Of a DNA stretch of 64,000 nt, positions 11,976 through 24,387 are shown one piece after another; the stretch's first letter is position 1; each line of letters begins with the position of its first letter. Source of the DNA: Odobenus rosmarus divergens (lineage: Eukaryota; Chordata; Mammalia; Carnivora; Odobenidae); contig NW_004450322.1 in assembly GCF_000321225.1 (NCBI RefSeq), forward strand, positions 889,277 through 953,276. The letters are read 5' to 3'. The notes under the pieces were generated by a model, which searched no databases, was not told the DNA's origin, and worked only from the letters and a program-made list of their open reading frames with translations. The position numbers were made by a program, and so were the translations under genes.

Positions 11976-12125
11976 GGCTAATTGAGGTAACTGGGTGATG
12001 GGCATTAAGGACGGCATGTGATGTGATGATCACTGAGTGTCATATGCAACTGATGAATGATTGAACGCTACATCTGAAACTGATGATGTACCATATGTTG
12101 GCTCATTGAATTTAAATTAAAAAAT
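11976..12125 (+). mobile_element. L1 3' tail, 5'-truncated insertion
   Basis: The block from GGTAACTGGGTGATGGGCAT to the GAATTTAAATTAAAAAATT tail matches the carnivore L1 3' end seen again at 43430-43590 and 55861-56015. AATAACATGG/ATTAACATGG flank it. It interrupts the RT remnant. Confidence 0.8.
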
Positions 12126-12799
12126 TAACATGGGTAAATTGTTTGGAGTTACAGGCTTGGCTAACATGTTCCATTCAGTGAAAATCTCACAGGAGAGTTG
12201 ACTACAATCTGCCTTCACCTTTGAGGATCAAAAATAGACCTTTTCCTGGTTGCCTCTGAGGGACTTCAATAGTCTTGCCATTGTACATGGGTTTTGCTGA
12301 CAGGACCTAGATGCCTGCACCCTATCCCACCAAAAACTCAGCTCTGGCATCGTATTGATGACATCCTCTTCACTGGACCTAGCCAAGACTCTGTCTCATG
12401 AGCTGTCACAGCATTGAATGAACACCTCACTGAGAGGAGATGGACAACTGCCCTCCCATAAGATACAAGAGTCCTCCTAGTCTGTTAAATTCAGAGGTTA
12501 CATTTGGAACTGAGAAGGGCAACTATTCCCAGTCTGGTAAAAGAAAAGCTCTAGTGTTCCAAACTCCCACATCAGTAAGGAGGCTCAACATTTGCCAGAA
12601 AAATTTGGATTTTGGTGTCAACACATCCCTCACCGTAACTCTTTGCTAGGCCCTATCTACTGGGTAGTCCATAACTCTTCTGTATTCAGTGGGGTCATGA
12701 GTAACAACAGGCACTACAAAAATTAAAGGGGGCTTTCACTTCAGCTTTCCCAGTAGGGCTCCAAGGACAGGACATACAATTAGAAGTTTCCGCCACCAG

Positions 12800-12927
12800 G
12801 GTGCCTGGGTGGCTCAGTCGGTTGGGCATCCAACTCTTGGTTTCAGCTCAGGTCTTGAGCTCAGGGTCATGAGTTCAAGCCCTGTGTTGGGCTCTACACT
12901 GGCCATGGAGCCTACTTTAAAAAGAAG
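12800..12927 (+). mobile_element. SINEC, old variant
   Basis: Diverged copy with GAGTTCAAGCCCTGTGTTGG and no CT-rich tail. Imperfect duplication AAGTTTC(C/T)(G/A)CCACCA flanks it. Confidence 0.85.
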
Positions 12928-14546
12928 TTTCTACCACCACAAAATTTGCTGGGGCCTCTGGACTAAATGGACAGGCAAACTCCTACCCATGGGCTTCTGC
13001 TGTAAGCAGCTCCCAGTCTCAGCCCAAATGTATTTGCTACTGGAGAGAGGCAACTCCTAGCAGCATACAAGGCCCTCCTGGGGCAAAGCCAGTTACCCTC
13101 AGAGATTTCTAGTATGCGCTGCATAAAGGAGAAAGCTCCCCATAAAAATCAGATCAGCAACAGAGGCCTCCTTATTAAAATGGAAATGGTATCTAAGGGT
13201 GGAGCTAAACCCAGCCCTACTGGAGTGTTAGAAACTCCATGAGGAAATAGCTACATACCCTGCCACTGAGGCTGACTCACCCAAATCCCAGAAATGTCTC
13301 TACTCAATGGGGACAATAGGGAGGATGGTCAACACTCTCAAAACAAGAAAAGCAGTGGTCTTCCTTTACCAATGGTGTAAGGATAGGATATAAAGGGCCA
13401 GCAATGGATAGCTACAGCCTGTCACTCCCATTCAAACACTCCAAAGTCCATACGGGGGGCATACCAAAGTGCCCAGTGGGCTGAACTATGTGTAATATCC
13501 TAGTAAAAGAGTATGACTTTGACAAACGTGCTCCAAAGGCTTACATTTTTACTGACTCCTGGTCAGTGGCTAATGACCTAACTACTTGGTCAGGACTCTG
13601 GCCAAATCAGAGAGGACTAAAAAAATACAAGCTGAGACATTTGGGATACAGAGATGTGAGGAAATCACCATATTGGCTCCCACTATCCCATCTGGGTACA
13701 CCATATCTCTGTTCATGCCAAATAAGTGACAGAGGAGGCATGCTACATTGCCAAACCATATGCATTAACCAAACCACCAAAGGAGGTAGGGCTCTAGAAA
13801 AAGGGGGAGTCTCCAGACCTTTGGGAGGAAACACCCTACCCCTTTTATCAGTGGGCCCATAAGAGGTGAGATCATTTGGGCAGCACGCGGTTGTAAAAAT
13901 GAATTGCTTTTTTTAATGTGGTAATAGAGGAGTCTATGCAACAGAGAGATATTTAAACAAAGCCATTAGGGACTGCGCCAGATGCCAGAAATCCAGACAC
14001 TGGGCCTACTTCACAGGAAAAAGATTTACAAAGAAGGAGGGCTGCCTCTGAAATAGCAAATCAATTTCATTAGGCCTCTCCCTGCAGGGACAGGAACTGT
14101 TATATATGACTTAATAATGGTGGATATTGACATGCGCCTTCTATCCGCACCAACCTGTGCTGATGTTATTGAGGGGTTACAGCCTTTCAGAGTGTCACGA
14201 GTTATATAATCAGATCAAGGATCCTGCTTCACTGCAGAGAAAATGCAACAACAAGCATTATAAAATAACATTGCTTGGGTTTTTCACCTACCCTATTGTC
14301 CTACAGCAGCAGGTATCATAGGAAGACATAATGGTATTTTTAAAACAAGGTCTCCTAAGAGAACATGGAGGACAATGGTCCCTCAGGTTCAAAAGTACTG
14401 CCCATGGTCCTGATTACATCAAATTCGCACCCCTGTGGCACAACCGCACCATATTAAAATTCACAACAAATGAAGAGACCATTAATAGAGATGCTATGAC
14501 CTCTGCTAGTGTACGCATCTACACTGGACATAACTCAATTACCAAT

Positions 14547-14731
14547 TTTTTTAAAGATTTTATTTATTTATCTGAGAGAGAGAGAACGAGCAGGGGGAGA
14601 AAGAAAGGGAGAAGCAGACTCTCCACTGAGCGTGGAGCCCAATGCTGGGCTCGAACTCACAACCCTGAGATCAAGACCTGAACCGATATCAAGAGTCAGA
14701 CACTTAACCAACTGAGCCATCCAGGTGCCCC
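14547..14731 (-). mobile_element. SINEC, old variant
   Basis: Reverse copy at the pol-env boundary of ERV-B; flanks CTCAATTACCA(A/G)TTTT. Confidence 0.9.
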
Positions 14732-15658
14732 TCAATTACCAGTTTTCACGGACACGGGAGTCCTGACGTTGCCACCCACCGCAAAGCCATGTCCACTTTC
14801 TTTTCTCCCTTACAGAAAATCCAGAGCCTAGCCACTTTCCCCTCCAACCCAACAGGGCCCAGCCATGGACAGCCGATTCTGGGCCCATTCTCTCAGCCTG
14901 CTTCGCTCCTCATCCAGCGTAAGCTGGGCAAACCACGCAGCACTGTCTGCAGGGAGAGGCGTCCTCATCTGCTGCCCACGTGCTCCACTGAAAACGCAAT
15001 AGAACAAACCCAGTAGGACAATTTGACTGATTCCCTTCTCCCCGCCCCCCACCACTGCTGCCCACAGATGACTTCCGATTTTCACCTCTGCTCTGTCGCT
15101 GTGCCTCCTCCTTACCTGAGAACTTCCTACCTTCGCCAGCGTCAGCTACATACCCACTGATGGATCGCCTAACAGCCTACTGCTGACAAGGTCTGTCTGA
15201 AAACAACATACAGCTTGTGACTCACAGGTGTCTTCTAACCCTGTGGGCCAACTTCTACTTCAAATACGTGGCCAATCATAGTCTGAGCCCATAACCAATT
15301 GATTTGACCCAGGTGCTGAATATGCGGTGGCTAACACACAGGTTTATTTGGTTACACTATAACATTATAAACATCTATTGACACCACCTGGAATTGCATT
15401 AAGCCACACAGCTTGCCTTCAGAGGAACACGGAATACAGGCAACAGAGGGAGCCTGGTGGGCCTCTAAGGGAATCCCTTGTAAAGGGCTTCCCCTATTAC
15501 AAGCTTCCCCTTGTCCAACACTGGACACTGGATTTGAGTCAAAATTCCAGTAGAGTTTTCCTCAACAGCAACCCCCCCCCAATGACTTGCCCTCAGCAAC
15601 CACACTAGCCAAGACCCTCCAACACTACAAACAAGCTTTCCAAATATTCCCCTGATAG

Positions 15659-15862
15659 GGGCACCTGGGTGAAACAGTCGGTTAAGCATCTGAGTCCTTG
15701 TTTCAGCTCAGGTCGTGATCTCAGGGTCCTGGGATGGAGCCCCGTGATGGGCTCCATGCTCAGTGTGGAGTCTGCTTGAGAGTCTCTCTCCCTCTTCCCC
15801 TCCTGCTCGTTCTCTCTCTCCCTCTCTCTCTCTTTGTCTCAAATAAATAAATCTTAAAAAAT
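15659..15862 (+). mobile_element. SINEC, old variant
   Basis: Copy inside the env region of ERV-B; flanked by ATATTCCCCTGATA. Confidence 0.92.
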
Positions 15863-16199
15863 ATATTCCCCTGATACTAACCACTTGAAGATCACTAATG
15901 AGAGTAGAAGGGAGCAATAAAAACAGCATATGTACAAGACACCACACAGCAATGAGAAGAGACTCAGATAGCTGTGTCCTAGGCATTATCCACACAAATT
16001 AAATAAATTGCCAAGAACTGAAATTCTTGGCCAATCTCACCATACTTTAGCAGACACAGTGTTAGACAACAGCATAGGCCTAGATTACCTATTGGTTGAT
16101 GAAAGAGAAGTCTGGGCCCTTACTAATACATCTTGCTTCATGTTGGTTGTCAAAGAAAAACAAATCAGGACTAGTAAGGAGAAACTTTTTTTTTCAAAA

Positions 16200-16800
16200 G
16201 GATTATTGCAAGGGAGGGAAAAGGACCATTTCAATGGTGGAGGGGGGTGGTTGCAATGGGGAGGGTGCTGTGACCATAAGTTTGCGAGGGTCTCAAAATG
16301 AAGCAGGAAAAAAAGGCTTTTATTTTATAGGGTAAGGAGGAGGCAACCAAAGATAAGCTGAATATTCGGAGGGGAAAGTTGGAGAAGCAAGGGAAAATGA
16401 CCCGTGGGATTGTCAGTTCCCAGGAGAAGCTGAGAAGCGGGGCACTTTCCACTTTTTGTGTGTTTGCTCAGGCTTGGAGACAAGCAGAGTTCAGGAAAAG
16501 AGAAGCCTGACTAAAGTGAGGTCAAGACAAAGCAGAGGGTAAGCAATAGGCAGTTTTGAACACTTGGTCCCCCCTGTTGTTTAAGACAAAGTCTGCCCTT
16601 AAACACTATTAGGGGATGGAATAAGACTCACTGGGAAGTTGAGTTTGGTCCAAATAGTTTCAAGAGGGGCTGACCTTCATGTTCTTGCTGTTCCTTTTGT
16701 ATCATCTGTTGAGTGTGCTGTCAGGCTGCCACCTGTTGGAATGTGTTAGAGATTAGGCATTTAACAAGAGATATACCCAGGAATAAAATAAAATCATAGT
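16200..16800. other. Unassigned junction between ERV-B and ERV-C
   Basis: Purine-rich sequence between two oppositely oriented env remnants. It could hold LTR sequence of either, but no TG...CA ends were fixed. Confidence 0.35.
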
Positions 16801-16804
16801 TATT

Positions 16805-17275
16805 AAAGACTAAATAAGTGAATAAAAGCAAGAGTTAAGGTTTAGAGCGATCCAGTCAAGAAGATTCCTAGACATTGGGCCTGTAGCATATTCAGGTAGT
16901 GGAGTGAGGATGACAGACAGTGGTGATCTGAAGAATTTCCTGAAGTGATTGGATGCTTTTGGTGATGGCATAAACATCAGGGAGGTTTCAGGGAGTACAC
17001 GCACAGCCGTACCTTCCAACCATTAAGCAAGTGCCCCCTTGAGAAGCCAGGATCATGGCCAATGCTAGACAATTATGAAGGACCACCGGCTGGAGTTCCT
17101 GTAGTTCTTTGGCAATCATCTTGGTGGTTTTGGTAAAATTGTCCACAGTCATGGTTATTTCCTGTAGCAGAGCATGGAAGATGCAGGAGTTCTGGTGAAC
17201 TCCAGGGTGGCCCACACAGTAGCAGCTGCTCTAAGCATGCAGGTTGCCCATACATGATTTGCTGCAGCAAAATTT
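16805..17275 (-). pseudogene. ERV-C: minus-strand env transmembrane remnant
   Basis: On the minus strand a frame reads AKELQELQPVVLHNCLALAM followed by a Gly/Cys-containing stretch (17010-17140). This resembles the helix and Cys-loop region of retroviral transmembrane proteins. The frame is short, stops soon after and then continues in other frames towards 16810. It is oriented opposite to ERV-B. The protein is broken and I saw no intact surface subunit. The assignment rests on pattern resemblance only. Confidence 0.5.
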
Positions 17276-17539
17276 TTAGATTTACTCCCAGTCCAGCCTC
17301 TTGTTCTAAGGTTTCTTGAGAGCATGATGAGAAAAGAAGGCCACAGCCTCCTTTTGGGACTTGAAGTATGCCTAAGCTTATAGATGTAACATGCTTTTGT
17401 AGACCTTTTGGCTCATCTAGAGTCTGGAAAACTTAAATCAGAAGGAATAGAGTACTTAGGATGAAAAAAGAAAGCAATCTGGCTAAGCATAGATTGCCCT
17501 TTTTGAAAAGTATTGAGGTTGAAGGAGATTCCTTATATC

Positions 17540-17692
17540 TAGGGAGAAAAGCCCAGCATAGGGCTCTGCCTTCAACAGGGAGTCTACTTCTCTCCTCCCT
17601 CTTCCTCTGTCCCTCCCCCCTGCCACTTATGCTGCTCTCTCTCTCTCCTTCAAGTCAATCAATCAATCAATCAATCAATCTTTTTAAAAAAA
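17540..17692 (+). mobile_element. SINEC, degenerate, with (TCAA)n tail
   Basis: Only the CAGGGAGTCTACTTCT...CTCTCTCTC body is clear. The tail has become a TCAA repeat (about 17653-17680). Confidence 0.7.
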
Positions 17693-18083
17693 GCTCCTTG
17701 ATTATAATGGACAAAATACAGAAGCATCATGCCTGATATACCATAGTGTGCTGTGTACAAGTATATATAGCCCTTGTTTTTATAGGCAGAGAACTACTAA
17801 ACAGAATGGGGCAGGGGGGGAGTGGGTTTCAGTCGGGGAATAAAGCAGTAGGCATTACATGGTCGGTCCAAATTCCCTGCAGGACAGCCCTTCTCTGACA
17901 TGAAGAAGGCTTTTGGAGGCCTGATGGCATACTCAGACTAAATTACATCTAGATGTGCCTACCACTCATTTAACCCTAGTAGAGGTCCCCAAATTTTGGA
18001 GTACAAAACATGTATCCTAACTACACTCAGGCCATTAGTACACAGCGGCAGCAACATGCATGGTGGATTAAAACAACATTAGT

Positions 18084-18298
18084 GGGATGCCTGGGTGGCT
18101 CAGTCAGTTAAGCGTCTGCCTTCAGCTCCGGTCATGATCCTAGGGTCCTGGGATGGAGTCCCACATCGGGCTTCTTGTTCAGCGGGGAGCCTGCTTCTCC
18201 CTCTGCCTGCAACTCCTCCTGCTTGTGCTCTCTCTCTCTCTCCCTCAACCTCTCTCTCTCTTTGACAAATAAATAAATAAAATTTAAAAAATAATAAT
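18084..18298 (+). mobile_element. SINEC
   Basis: Full copy; target duplication AAAACAACATTAGT at both ends. Confidence 0.94.
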
Positions 18299-18309
18299 AA
18301 AACAACATT

Positions 18310-19060
18310 AGTCCACGAAACAAAAAAGGCTTTAGTGAAGATAGGTGCTAGTTTAGGTATCATGGGACAAGTTGAATTCACTTTTAATGAAGAGCAACAT
18401 TCAGAGGAAAAAGATTTATTAACTAGAATGAGCAGACTAGAGGGATTCTCTTCCAGGAAGAAGGCAGAGGATAGGAGTCAGCCCTTTAGTGAAGTAGGTC
18501 AGGCAGACTCAACAAATAATGCTGGATGATGTTAGGATCTAGTACTTGTACCCTAACCTAACAGAATCTCTCGACTGTTTTAATACAGATGGAAGCTGAA
18601 ATGGCCATCGGGCAGTAGCTCTCCATTCAGCTACTGAGGCTCAAGGGACACACCTATGGTGATGTTATGGGTCTCCAAACCCATGGGAGGTCTCTGGGGA
18701 CCCTTGTAACATACATCAATGTACTATGACTACCATTGCCCCAAGAATAGATCAGAATGAGATATATCCTGTAGCACAGTTAGCAGAGATAGGAACCTGT
18801 CCCTGAATACCACCTGTGTTCTTCACATAGGAGGGAAGTAGATCCTGCTGTATAACAGCATACAAAGCAATATACAAAAGAAGCCAGTCCCACTCCCATG
18901 AATTGACATAGGCTGACTAGTTTTCTCCCTGACCGACTTGGAACCCAGAAATAACCAAATTATAATATATTACAAATTGTAATGACACGTGTCCAGCATA
19001 ATATCTGGTATATGGGTAAGAGCTGATTCTGTTGAGAAGGCCTAGTAAATACCTCTGTAA
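18310..19060. other. Unassigned AT-rich stretch
   Basis: No recognisable gene. Short open pieces could be further retroviral debris, but no motif supports it. Confidence 0.3.
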
Positions 19061-19063
19061 TTC

Positions 19064-19250
19064 TTTTTTTTAAAGATTTTATTTATTCATTTGACAGAGA
19101 GAGAGAGTACAAGCAGGAGGAGCGGGAGAAGGAGAAGCAGACTCCACCCTGAGCAGGGAGCCCGATGCGGGGCTCCATCCTAGGACCCTGGGATCACAAC
19201 CTGAGCCAGAGGCAGACGCTTAACTGACTGAGCCACCCAGGCGCCTCTGT
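19064..19250 (-). mobile_element. SINEC
   Basis: Reverse copy; target duplication CTCTGTAATTCTTTTTT-like on both sides. Confidence 0.92.
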
Positions 19251-19254
19251 AATT

Positions 19255-19820
19255 CTTTTTTTTTTAATTGTAGTTAATACACCTTTGTAATTCTTACTGA
19301 CTTGAAATGAATCATACCCTGACCATACTGTAATATGGTATAACACTGGCGCGATTGGTAAGATTCAACTGCCTTATGTAAATAACTCACGTGATAGTAC
19401 TGATATTGATGACAAAATCATCAGGAAATTGAGTTAAAGCCTTTTCAAGATGTAAGATAATGGAGAATGACTAGCCTAAGGAAAAATTGGATTTACCTAA
19501 TCATGAGCTCATTTCTATGCTAAATAGTTCTATACAAGTTTATGGTAAGGTTCATATAGCAGTAGATCAAGAGAACAAATGAGAAATCAAATTAGTACAA
19601 AAACGTAATGGCTTTATAAGAGGATTAGTTGTTTCTTTAAATCTACCTCTACCCCATACTAGTTCCTCCAAATATACAGGAATATTCATACTGGTATTAT
19701 TGCTGTACCTAATATACGCTGTATTAAATACGACACTAAATGTAGACGCTCAGACAAGTATGATCATTTTGCTGTTACAGAGCCTAGGCAGAAGGCCAGG
19801 GGGATGGACTATGCAGTTAA
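19255..19820. other. Unassigned AT-rich stretch
   Basis: No gene, RNA or repeat family recognised. Confidence 0.3.
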
Positions 19821-19834
19821 ATGGTTAACTCAGT

Positions 19835-19925
19835 CTTATATAAGACTGATGAATCACAGACCTGTACCCCTGAAACAAATAATACATTATATGTTAATTA
19901 ATTGAATTTAAATAAAAAAGAGAAA
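19835..19925 (+). mobile_element. L1 3' tail scrap
   Basis: GATGAATCACAGACC...TATGTTAATTAATTG followed by A-rich DNA matches the carnivore L1 3' end. Confidence 0.65.
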
Positions 19926-20111
19926 AAGAAGCTTATAAAAGGGTTATCATTTCTAAAGCACACCAACTTAATAATAAAAGAGTAGGGAGAAACAGAAAAA
20001 TTAAGAAAGGCAACTCTCATGGAGAAATTATGGATTTTTTTCTTTCTCTTTTTAAATTTGAATTTAATGCCTGTTATAAGATTGTTATTTAATAAACAAA
20101 GAGCAAAAAAA

Positions 20112-20262
20112 AAGACTGTTCTCAGGGTGTGATCTTCTCAATGCCTTATTTCTCTTAGTTCTTTCTCTTCTGACCCTGATTCTCCAAACTTCCATTGATT
20201 CTGTGTTTCTAGCCACTGCACTGCAAATAAAACCTTTTTCTGCTTAAAAAAAAAAAAAAGAA
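20112..20262 (+). repeat. Short poly(A)-tailed retrocopy or LTR end
   Basis: About 130 bp ending in AATAAAACCTTTTTCTGCTT and a 14-base A run. This is the layout of a reverse-transcribed transcript end. The source is not recognised and no clear target duplication is seen. Confidence 0.35.
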
Positions 20263-20500
20263 TATGGGCCTTATTCAGAGGACCCTGAATATGAAAGTGA
20301 AGCTATAGACTTACAACCACCTGGTCTCTGTGGGTAAGAATGGCCACCCTCTGTAATTTAATGAACCTTTTCTCTGTCCTTCAGAGCTGTCAGTGCCAAG
20401 ATCTTTATGTTTTTCCCATAACAGAGTGTTTCTTCTTTTATTACTTTTATGGTTTCTGGGGGTTTTTTAGTGTTTACCTTTCTGTTACATACCAAATTTT

Positions 20501-20702
20501 TTTTAAGATTTTATTCATTTATTTGCGAGAGAGAGAGAGAGAGAGAGAGAGGAAGCACATGAGCAGGGGGAGGGGTAGAGGGAGGAGAAGCAGGCTCCTC
20601 ACTGAGCAGGGAGCCCGATGTGGGACTCAATTCCAGGACCCCAGGGATCATGACCCAAGCTGAAAGCAGACACCTAAACCGACTGAGCCACCCAGGCACC
20701 CC
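20501..20702 (-). mobile_element. SINEC
   Basis: Reverse copy with an expanded (GA)n stretch near 20528-20550. Confidence 0.93.
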
Positions 20703-20938
20703 TGGAACTTATTTTTGTGTATGGTATGAGTTAGGGATCCAGTTTTGATGGGAGGTTAATGGGCAACTTTATTATGATGTCCCTGAAACTGCTTCTTTTC
20801 TTCATGAATTTTTGAACTGTCAAGGCAAAGACCTTTATGATTTTCCCTTAACAGCATTTCTTGTTTATTAATAGAAACATTTTGTGCTAATGAATTTGAG
20901 TACTACTTTAACTGTTTGTGATCAATCCAATGGTATTG

Positions 20939-21141
20939 TTTTTTTTTTTTTTTAAAGATTTTATTTATTTATTTGAGAGAGAGAGAATGAGAGATAGAGA
21001 GCACGAGAGGGAAGAGGGTCAGAGGGAGAAGCAGACTCCCTGCTGAGCAGGGAGCCCGATGTGGGACTCGATCCCGGGACTCCAGGATCATGACCTGAGC
21101 CGAAGGCAGTCGCTTAACCAACTGAGCCACCCAGGCGCCCT
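20939..21141 (-). mobile_element. SINEC, type B
   Basis: Nearly identical to the copy at 53010-53220. Target duplication TGGTATTGTTTTT. Confidence 0.94.
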
Positions 21142-21239
21142 GGTATTGTTTTTTAATAATTAAATTTAGTCCTGTTATATTTATAGATCTAACAGATCTA
21201 TTTAGCCTTATATGTGTTAGATATACCTTATCATATTAT

Positions 21240-21440
21240 TTATTTATTTTTAAGATTTTATTTACTTATTTGACAGAGAGAGAGAGACAGTGAGAGAGGG
21301 AACACAAGCAGGGGGAGTAGGAGAGGGAGAAGCAGGCTTCCCGCCGAGCAGGGAGCCCAATGTGGGACTCGATCCCAGGACCTGAGACCATGACCTGAGC
21401 CCAAGGCAGACACTTAACTGACAGCCACCCAGGCGCCCCT
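21240..21440 (-). mobile_element. SINEC, type A
   Basis: Reverse copy; imperfect target duplication CTTAT(C/T)A-TATTATTT around it. Confidence 0.92.
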
Positions 21441-21539
21441 TATTAGATTATTTAATTCTTCTCCAACTTTTTTATTATAGATCAATACACAAAATCTCCC
21501 ATTTTTAAGATGTTCTGAATTTTTTTGTATTTCTTGTAG

Positions 21540-21741
21540 TTTTTTTTTTTAAAGATTTTATTTATTTATTTGACAGAGAGAGACACAGCGAGAGAGGGAA
21601 CACAAGCAGCGGGAGTGGGAGAGGGAGAAGCAGGCCTCCCGCCGAGCAGGGAGCCCAATGTGGGGCTCGATCCCAGGACTCCGGGATCATGACCTGAGCC
21701 GAAGGCAGACGCTCAACGACTGAGCCACCCAGGCGCCCCCC
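21540..21741 (-). mobile_element. SINEC, type A
   Basis: Reverse copy ending directly against the next SINE. Confidence 0.93.
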
Positions 21742-21917
21742 CCTTTTTTTTTTAAGAGAGGGAGAGGGACAGAGGGAGAGGGAGAAAGAGAATCTTAAGC
21801 AGGCTCTGAGCCCAGCACAGAACCCAAAGGGGGCTCGATCTCACAACCCTGAGACCATGACCTGAGCTGAAATCAAGAGTTGGATGCTTAACCAACTGAG
21901 CCACCCAGGTGCCCCAT
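21742..21917 (-). mobile_element. SINEC, old variant
   Basis: Older reverse copy; the newer type A copy has landed at its T-rich end, giving a head-to-tail pair. Confidence 0.88.
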
Positions 21918-21942
21918 AGTTTTTGTTTTATTATAAATGTTG

Positions 21943-22132
21943 AGGGGCGCCTGGGTGGCTCAGTCGGTTAAGCGTCTGCCTTCAGCTCAGGTCATGATCC
22001 CAGGGTCCTGGCCCCGTGTCGTCGGGCTCCTTGTTCAGCAGGGCAGCCTGCTTCTCCCCCTCCCTCTGCCGGCTGCTCCCCCTGTTTGTGCTCTCTTTCT
22101 GATCAATAAATAAATAAAATCTTTTAAAAATA
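21943..22132 (+). mobile_element. SINEC
   Basis: Forward copy with a small internal deletion after GGGTCCTGG. Confidence 0.92.
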
Positions 22133-22137
22133 CTATT

Positions 22138-22248
22138 GGGATGCCTGGCTGGCTCAGTCAGTAGGCATGTAACCCTTGATCTCTAGGTTGTGAGTTCAAG
22201 CCCCACACTGGGTATAGAGGTTACTTAAAAATAAAATCTTTTTTAAAA
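22138..22248 (+). mobile_element. SINEC, short variant
   Basis: The short class lacks the CT-rich body and ends GAGGTTACTTAAAAATAAAA. It follows the previous SINE directly. Confidence 0.85.
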
Positions 22249-22249
22249 A

Positions 22250-22660
22250 CTGCCTATATTTTCTCATTTGTTGCTTATTGTTCTAAACTCAACATTTTCA
22301 GATGTTAAGATTCTCTTCTCACTTCCCTTTGTTTGGAATTGTCAAGTGTGATTTTATATTTGCCCTTCTATTTCTAATCTTTCCAAATTGTCTCTTAGAT
22401 TTTGGGTTTTGCTTTGTATTTCAAACTGAATATATTTGGTCGTTCAGTAGACAAGGTTACCCTGATTTTGTCTGTACACATGACAGATCTATTTGATCTT
22501 AGGTCTCCCAGTCTATTTCCTATGGTTCATGCTGTTTTCATTGCTTTTGTCTTTTAATCTTTTGTCATGTGGTCCTGGTTTCCTTCATATTATTTTGGGC
22601 ATGTTTCTTCTATAACAAAGGGAGGGACACTTCTGAAGGGTTTGTGGGGAGCCAACATAA
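22250..22660. other. Unassigned AT-rich stretch, possibly L1
   Basis: T-rich sequence that may be antisense L1. Not certain. Confidence 0.3.
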
Positions 22661-22664
22661 CTGT

Positions 22665-23110
22665 AATACACAAATCTGAAAAGTATGGACCAAAAAAGCA
22701 AGCAATAGATCAGTTTTATTTGCAAATATCAACACAAAACTACTAATTAAAATACCAGCAAAAGTTTGTCTGCTGCACGCTGGTTTATGTTTATAGCATG
22801 AACAAATGAAGTTTATTCCAGTAATGCAAGAAGGGTTCAATATAAGGACATTTGTTAATATAATTTATTATATAATGGATCAAAATGAATAGTCATACAT
22901 GATCATCTCCATAAACGCTGAGAGGTAATTTGATAAAATTCAACAGGTATTCTTGATTCAAAAAAATAACTCCAATAAAATAGGGACAAATGGATACTTC
23001 CTTATCATCATATACTATCTCTCTCTCAACTCAAAGCCTACATATTCTGTGAAGAAACAATGCATATGCCGACTCAACGATATGAGAAGCCCTGGAAGAG
23101 TAAGTGCTAT
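22665..23110 (+). mobile_element. L1 ORF2 fragment
   Basis: GGGTTCAATATAAGGACATT and ATGATCATCTCCATAAACGC with GATAAAATTCAACAG match the conserved reverse-transcriptase end of L1 ORF2. Strongly decayed. Confidence 0.7.
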
Positions 23111-23189
23111 TGTGTAATATTGTTCTGAAAATACCTGACAATGTTTTTAGACTTTAAGTATGTCTCTTAAAATGGTGTATAGCTAGATT

Positions 23190-23340
23190 TTATATCATAC
23201 AATGTGACAATTTTCTCTTTTAACTGGAGGGTACAGTTCATTTGTATTTATTATGACTGGTGGTATATTTGTATTTATTTCTACTATATTATTTCATGCT
23301 TTTTATTTGTAACATTATTTTTCAATATTTTCATTTCCCT
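23190..23340 (-). mobile_element. L1 fragment, antisense
   Basis: CTTTTAACTGGAGGGTACAG and following T-rich sequence resemble antisense L1 ORF2. Confidence 0.45.
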
Positions 23341-23367
23341 TCTTGCTTTCTTTTGGATTGATTTGTT

Positions 23368-23775
23368 TTGATCCACCTGTGATAATGACCACCAAAAATG
23401 CCCATGCCCTAATGTTCAGAACCTGTGAATATGTTACCTTACATGGAATAGGGGTCTTTGCAGATATGATTAAGGTTAGGGACCTTGAGATGGGGAAATT
23501 ATCCTGGATTAGCAAAGTGGGCCTAATCTAATTACATAAGTGCTTAGAAGTGGAAAACCTTCCCCAGTTATAGTCAGAGAGAGATGTGACAATGTAGGAA
23601 GAGTAAAAGAGCTGTAACCTGCTGGCTTTGAAGATGGAGGAAGGAGGTCATGAGCCAAAGAATTCAGATGGCCTCCCAAAGCTAGAAAAGGCAAGTAAAT
23701 GAATTCTCTCTGAAAGCTTAGAAATAAATGTTGCCCTGTAATTTGTTACAACAGCAGTAGGAAAATAATACGCCA
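23368..23775 (+). repeat. MLT1-type LTR (ERVL-MaLR)
   Basis: Typical order of MLT1 motifs: CCTAATGTTCAGAACCTGTG, GATATGATTAAGG, TTATCCTGGATTA, and an end with GTAATTTGTTACAACAGCAG. Confidence 0.85.
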
Positions 23776-24000
23776 TCCATTTCTTGACTCTATTAATTTG
23801 GAAGTTGTACACTCTTTCTACTATTTTAGTGGTTACCTTCGAAATTTAAGCAAGCATTTTAACTTTACTAAAGTCTAAATTTGGTCAATATATTTCCTAC
23901 TAAGTGTCACATGAACATTATATTTCTGTCTTTTTCTTATACACATACTTTATCATTACCAGGTTTTTGTAGTTAGTGTTCATTTAAATTTACCCACATC

Positions 24001-24200
24001 TTTTTTTTTTTAAGATTTTATTTATTTATTTGATGGAGAGAGACACAGTGAGAGCAGGAACACAAGCAGGGGGTGTGGGGGAGGGAGAAGCAGGCTTCCT
24101 GCCGAGCAGGGAGCCCGATGTGGGGCTCAATCCCAGGACCCTGGGATCATGACCTGAGCCGAAGGCAGACACTTAATGACTGAGCCATCCAGGCGCCCCT
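24001..24200 (-). mobile_element. SINEC, type A
   Basis: Reverse copy; target duplication AAATTTACCCACATCTTT on both sides. Confidence 0.94.
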
Positions 24201-24387
24201 AAATTTACCCACATCTTTACCACGTTTTTTGTTCATCATTCTTGTATATCAGATCATTATTTGGGATCAGTTTCTGTTATAGATACATCTTTTAAGATAC
24301 CCTTAAATATTATCTATGTTACATTAAATTTTTTATTTTATTTTTACTATATTAAAATACACTTATATATGATACATATTAATGTAT

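Larger units (their letters stand above)
9340..16180 (+). pseudogene. ERV-B: decayed retrovirus, pro-pol-env order kept
   Basis: A second broken endogenous retrovirus on the plus strand. The part from 9340 to 10390 may be gag, but this rests on position only. LLDMGAQTS near 11165 marks the protease active-site region, with the DTG altered. RT-like sequence runs through 11.5-12.9 kb, with an IDDILFTG segment near 12355 in place of the catalytic motif region. TDSWSVAN near 13555 marks RNase H. A zinc-binding CxxC-like DCARCQKS near 13975 and the integrase core (FHLPYCPTAAG near 14285) follow. Near 16020-16150, LADTVLDN and LDYLL mark the env transmembrane subunit, with the usual Cys cluster damaged. 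Stops and shifts occur throughout; SINEs, an L1 tail and another repeat are inserted. Not functional; the two LTRs were not located. Confidence 0.7.
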
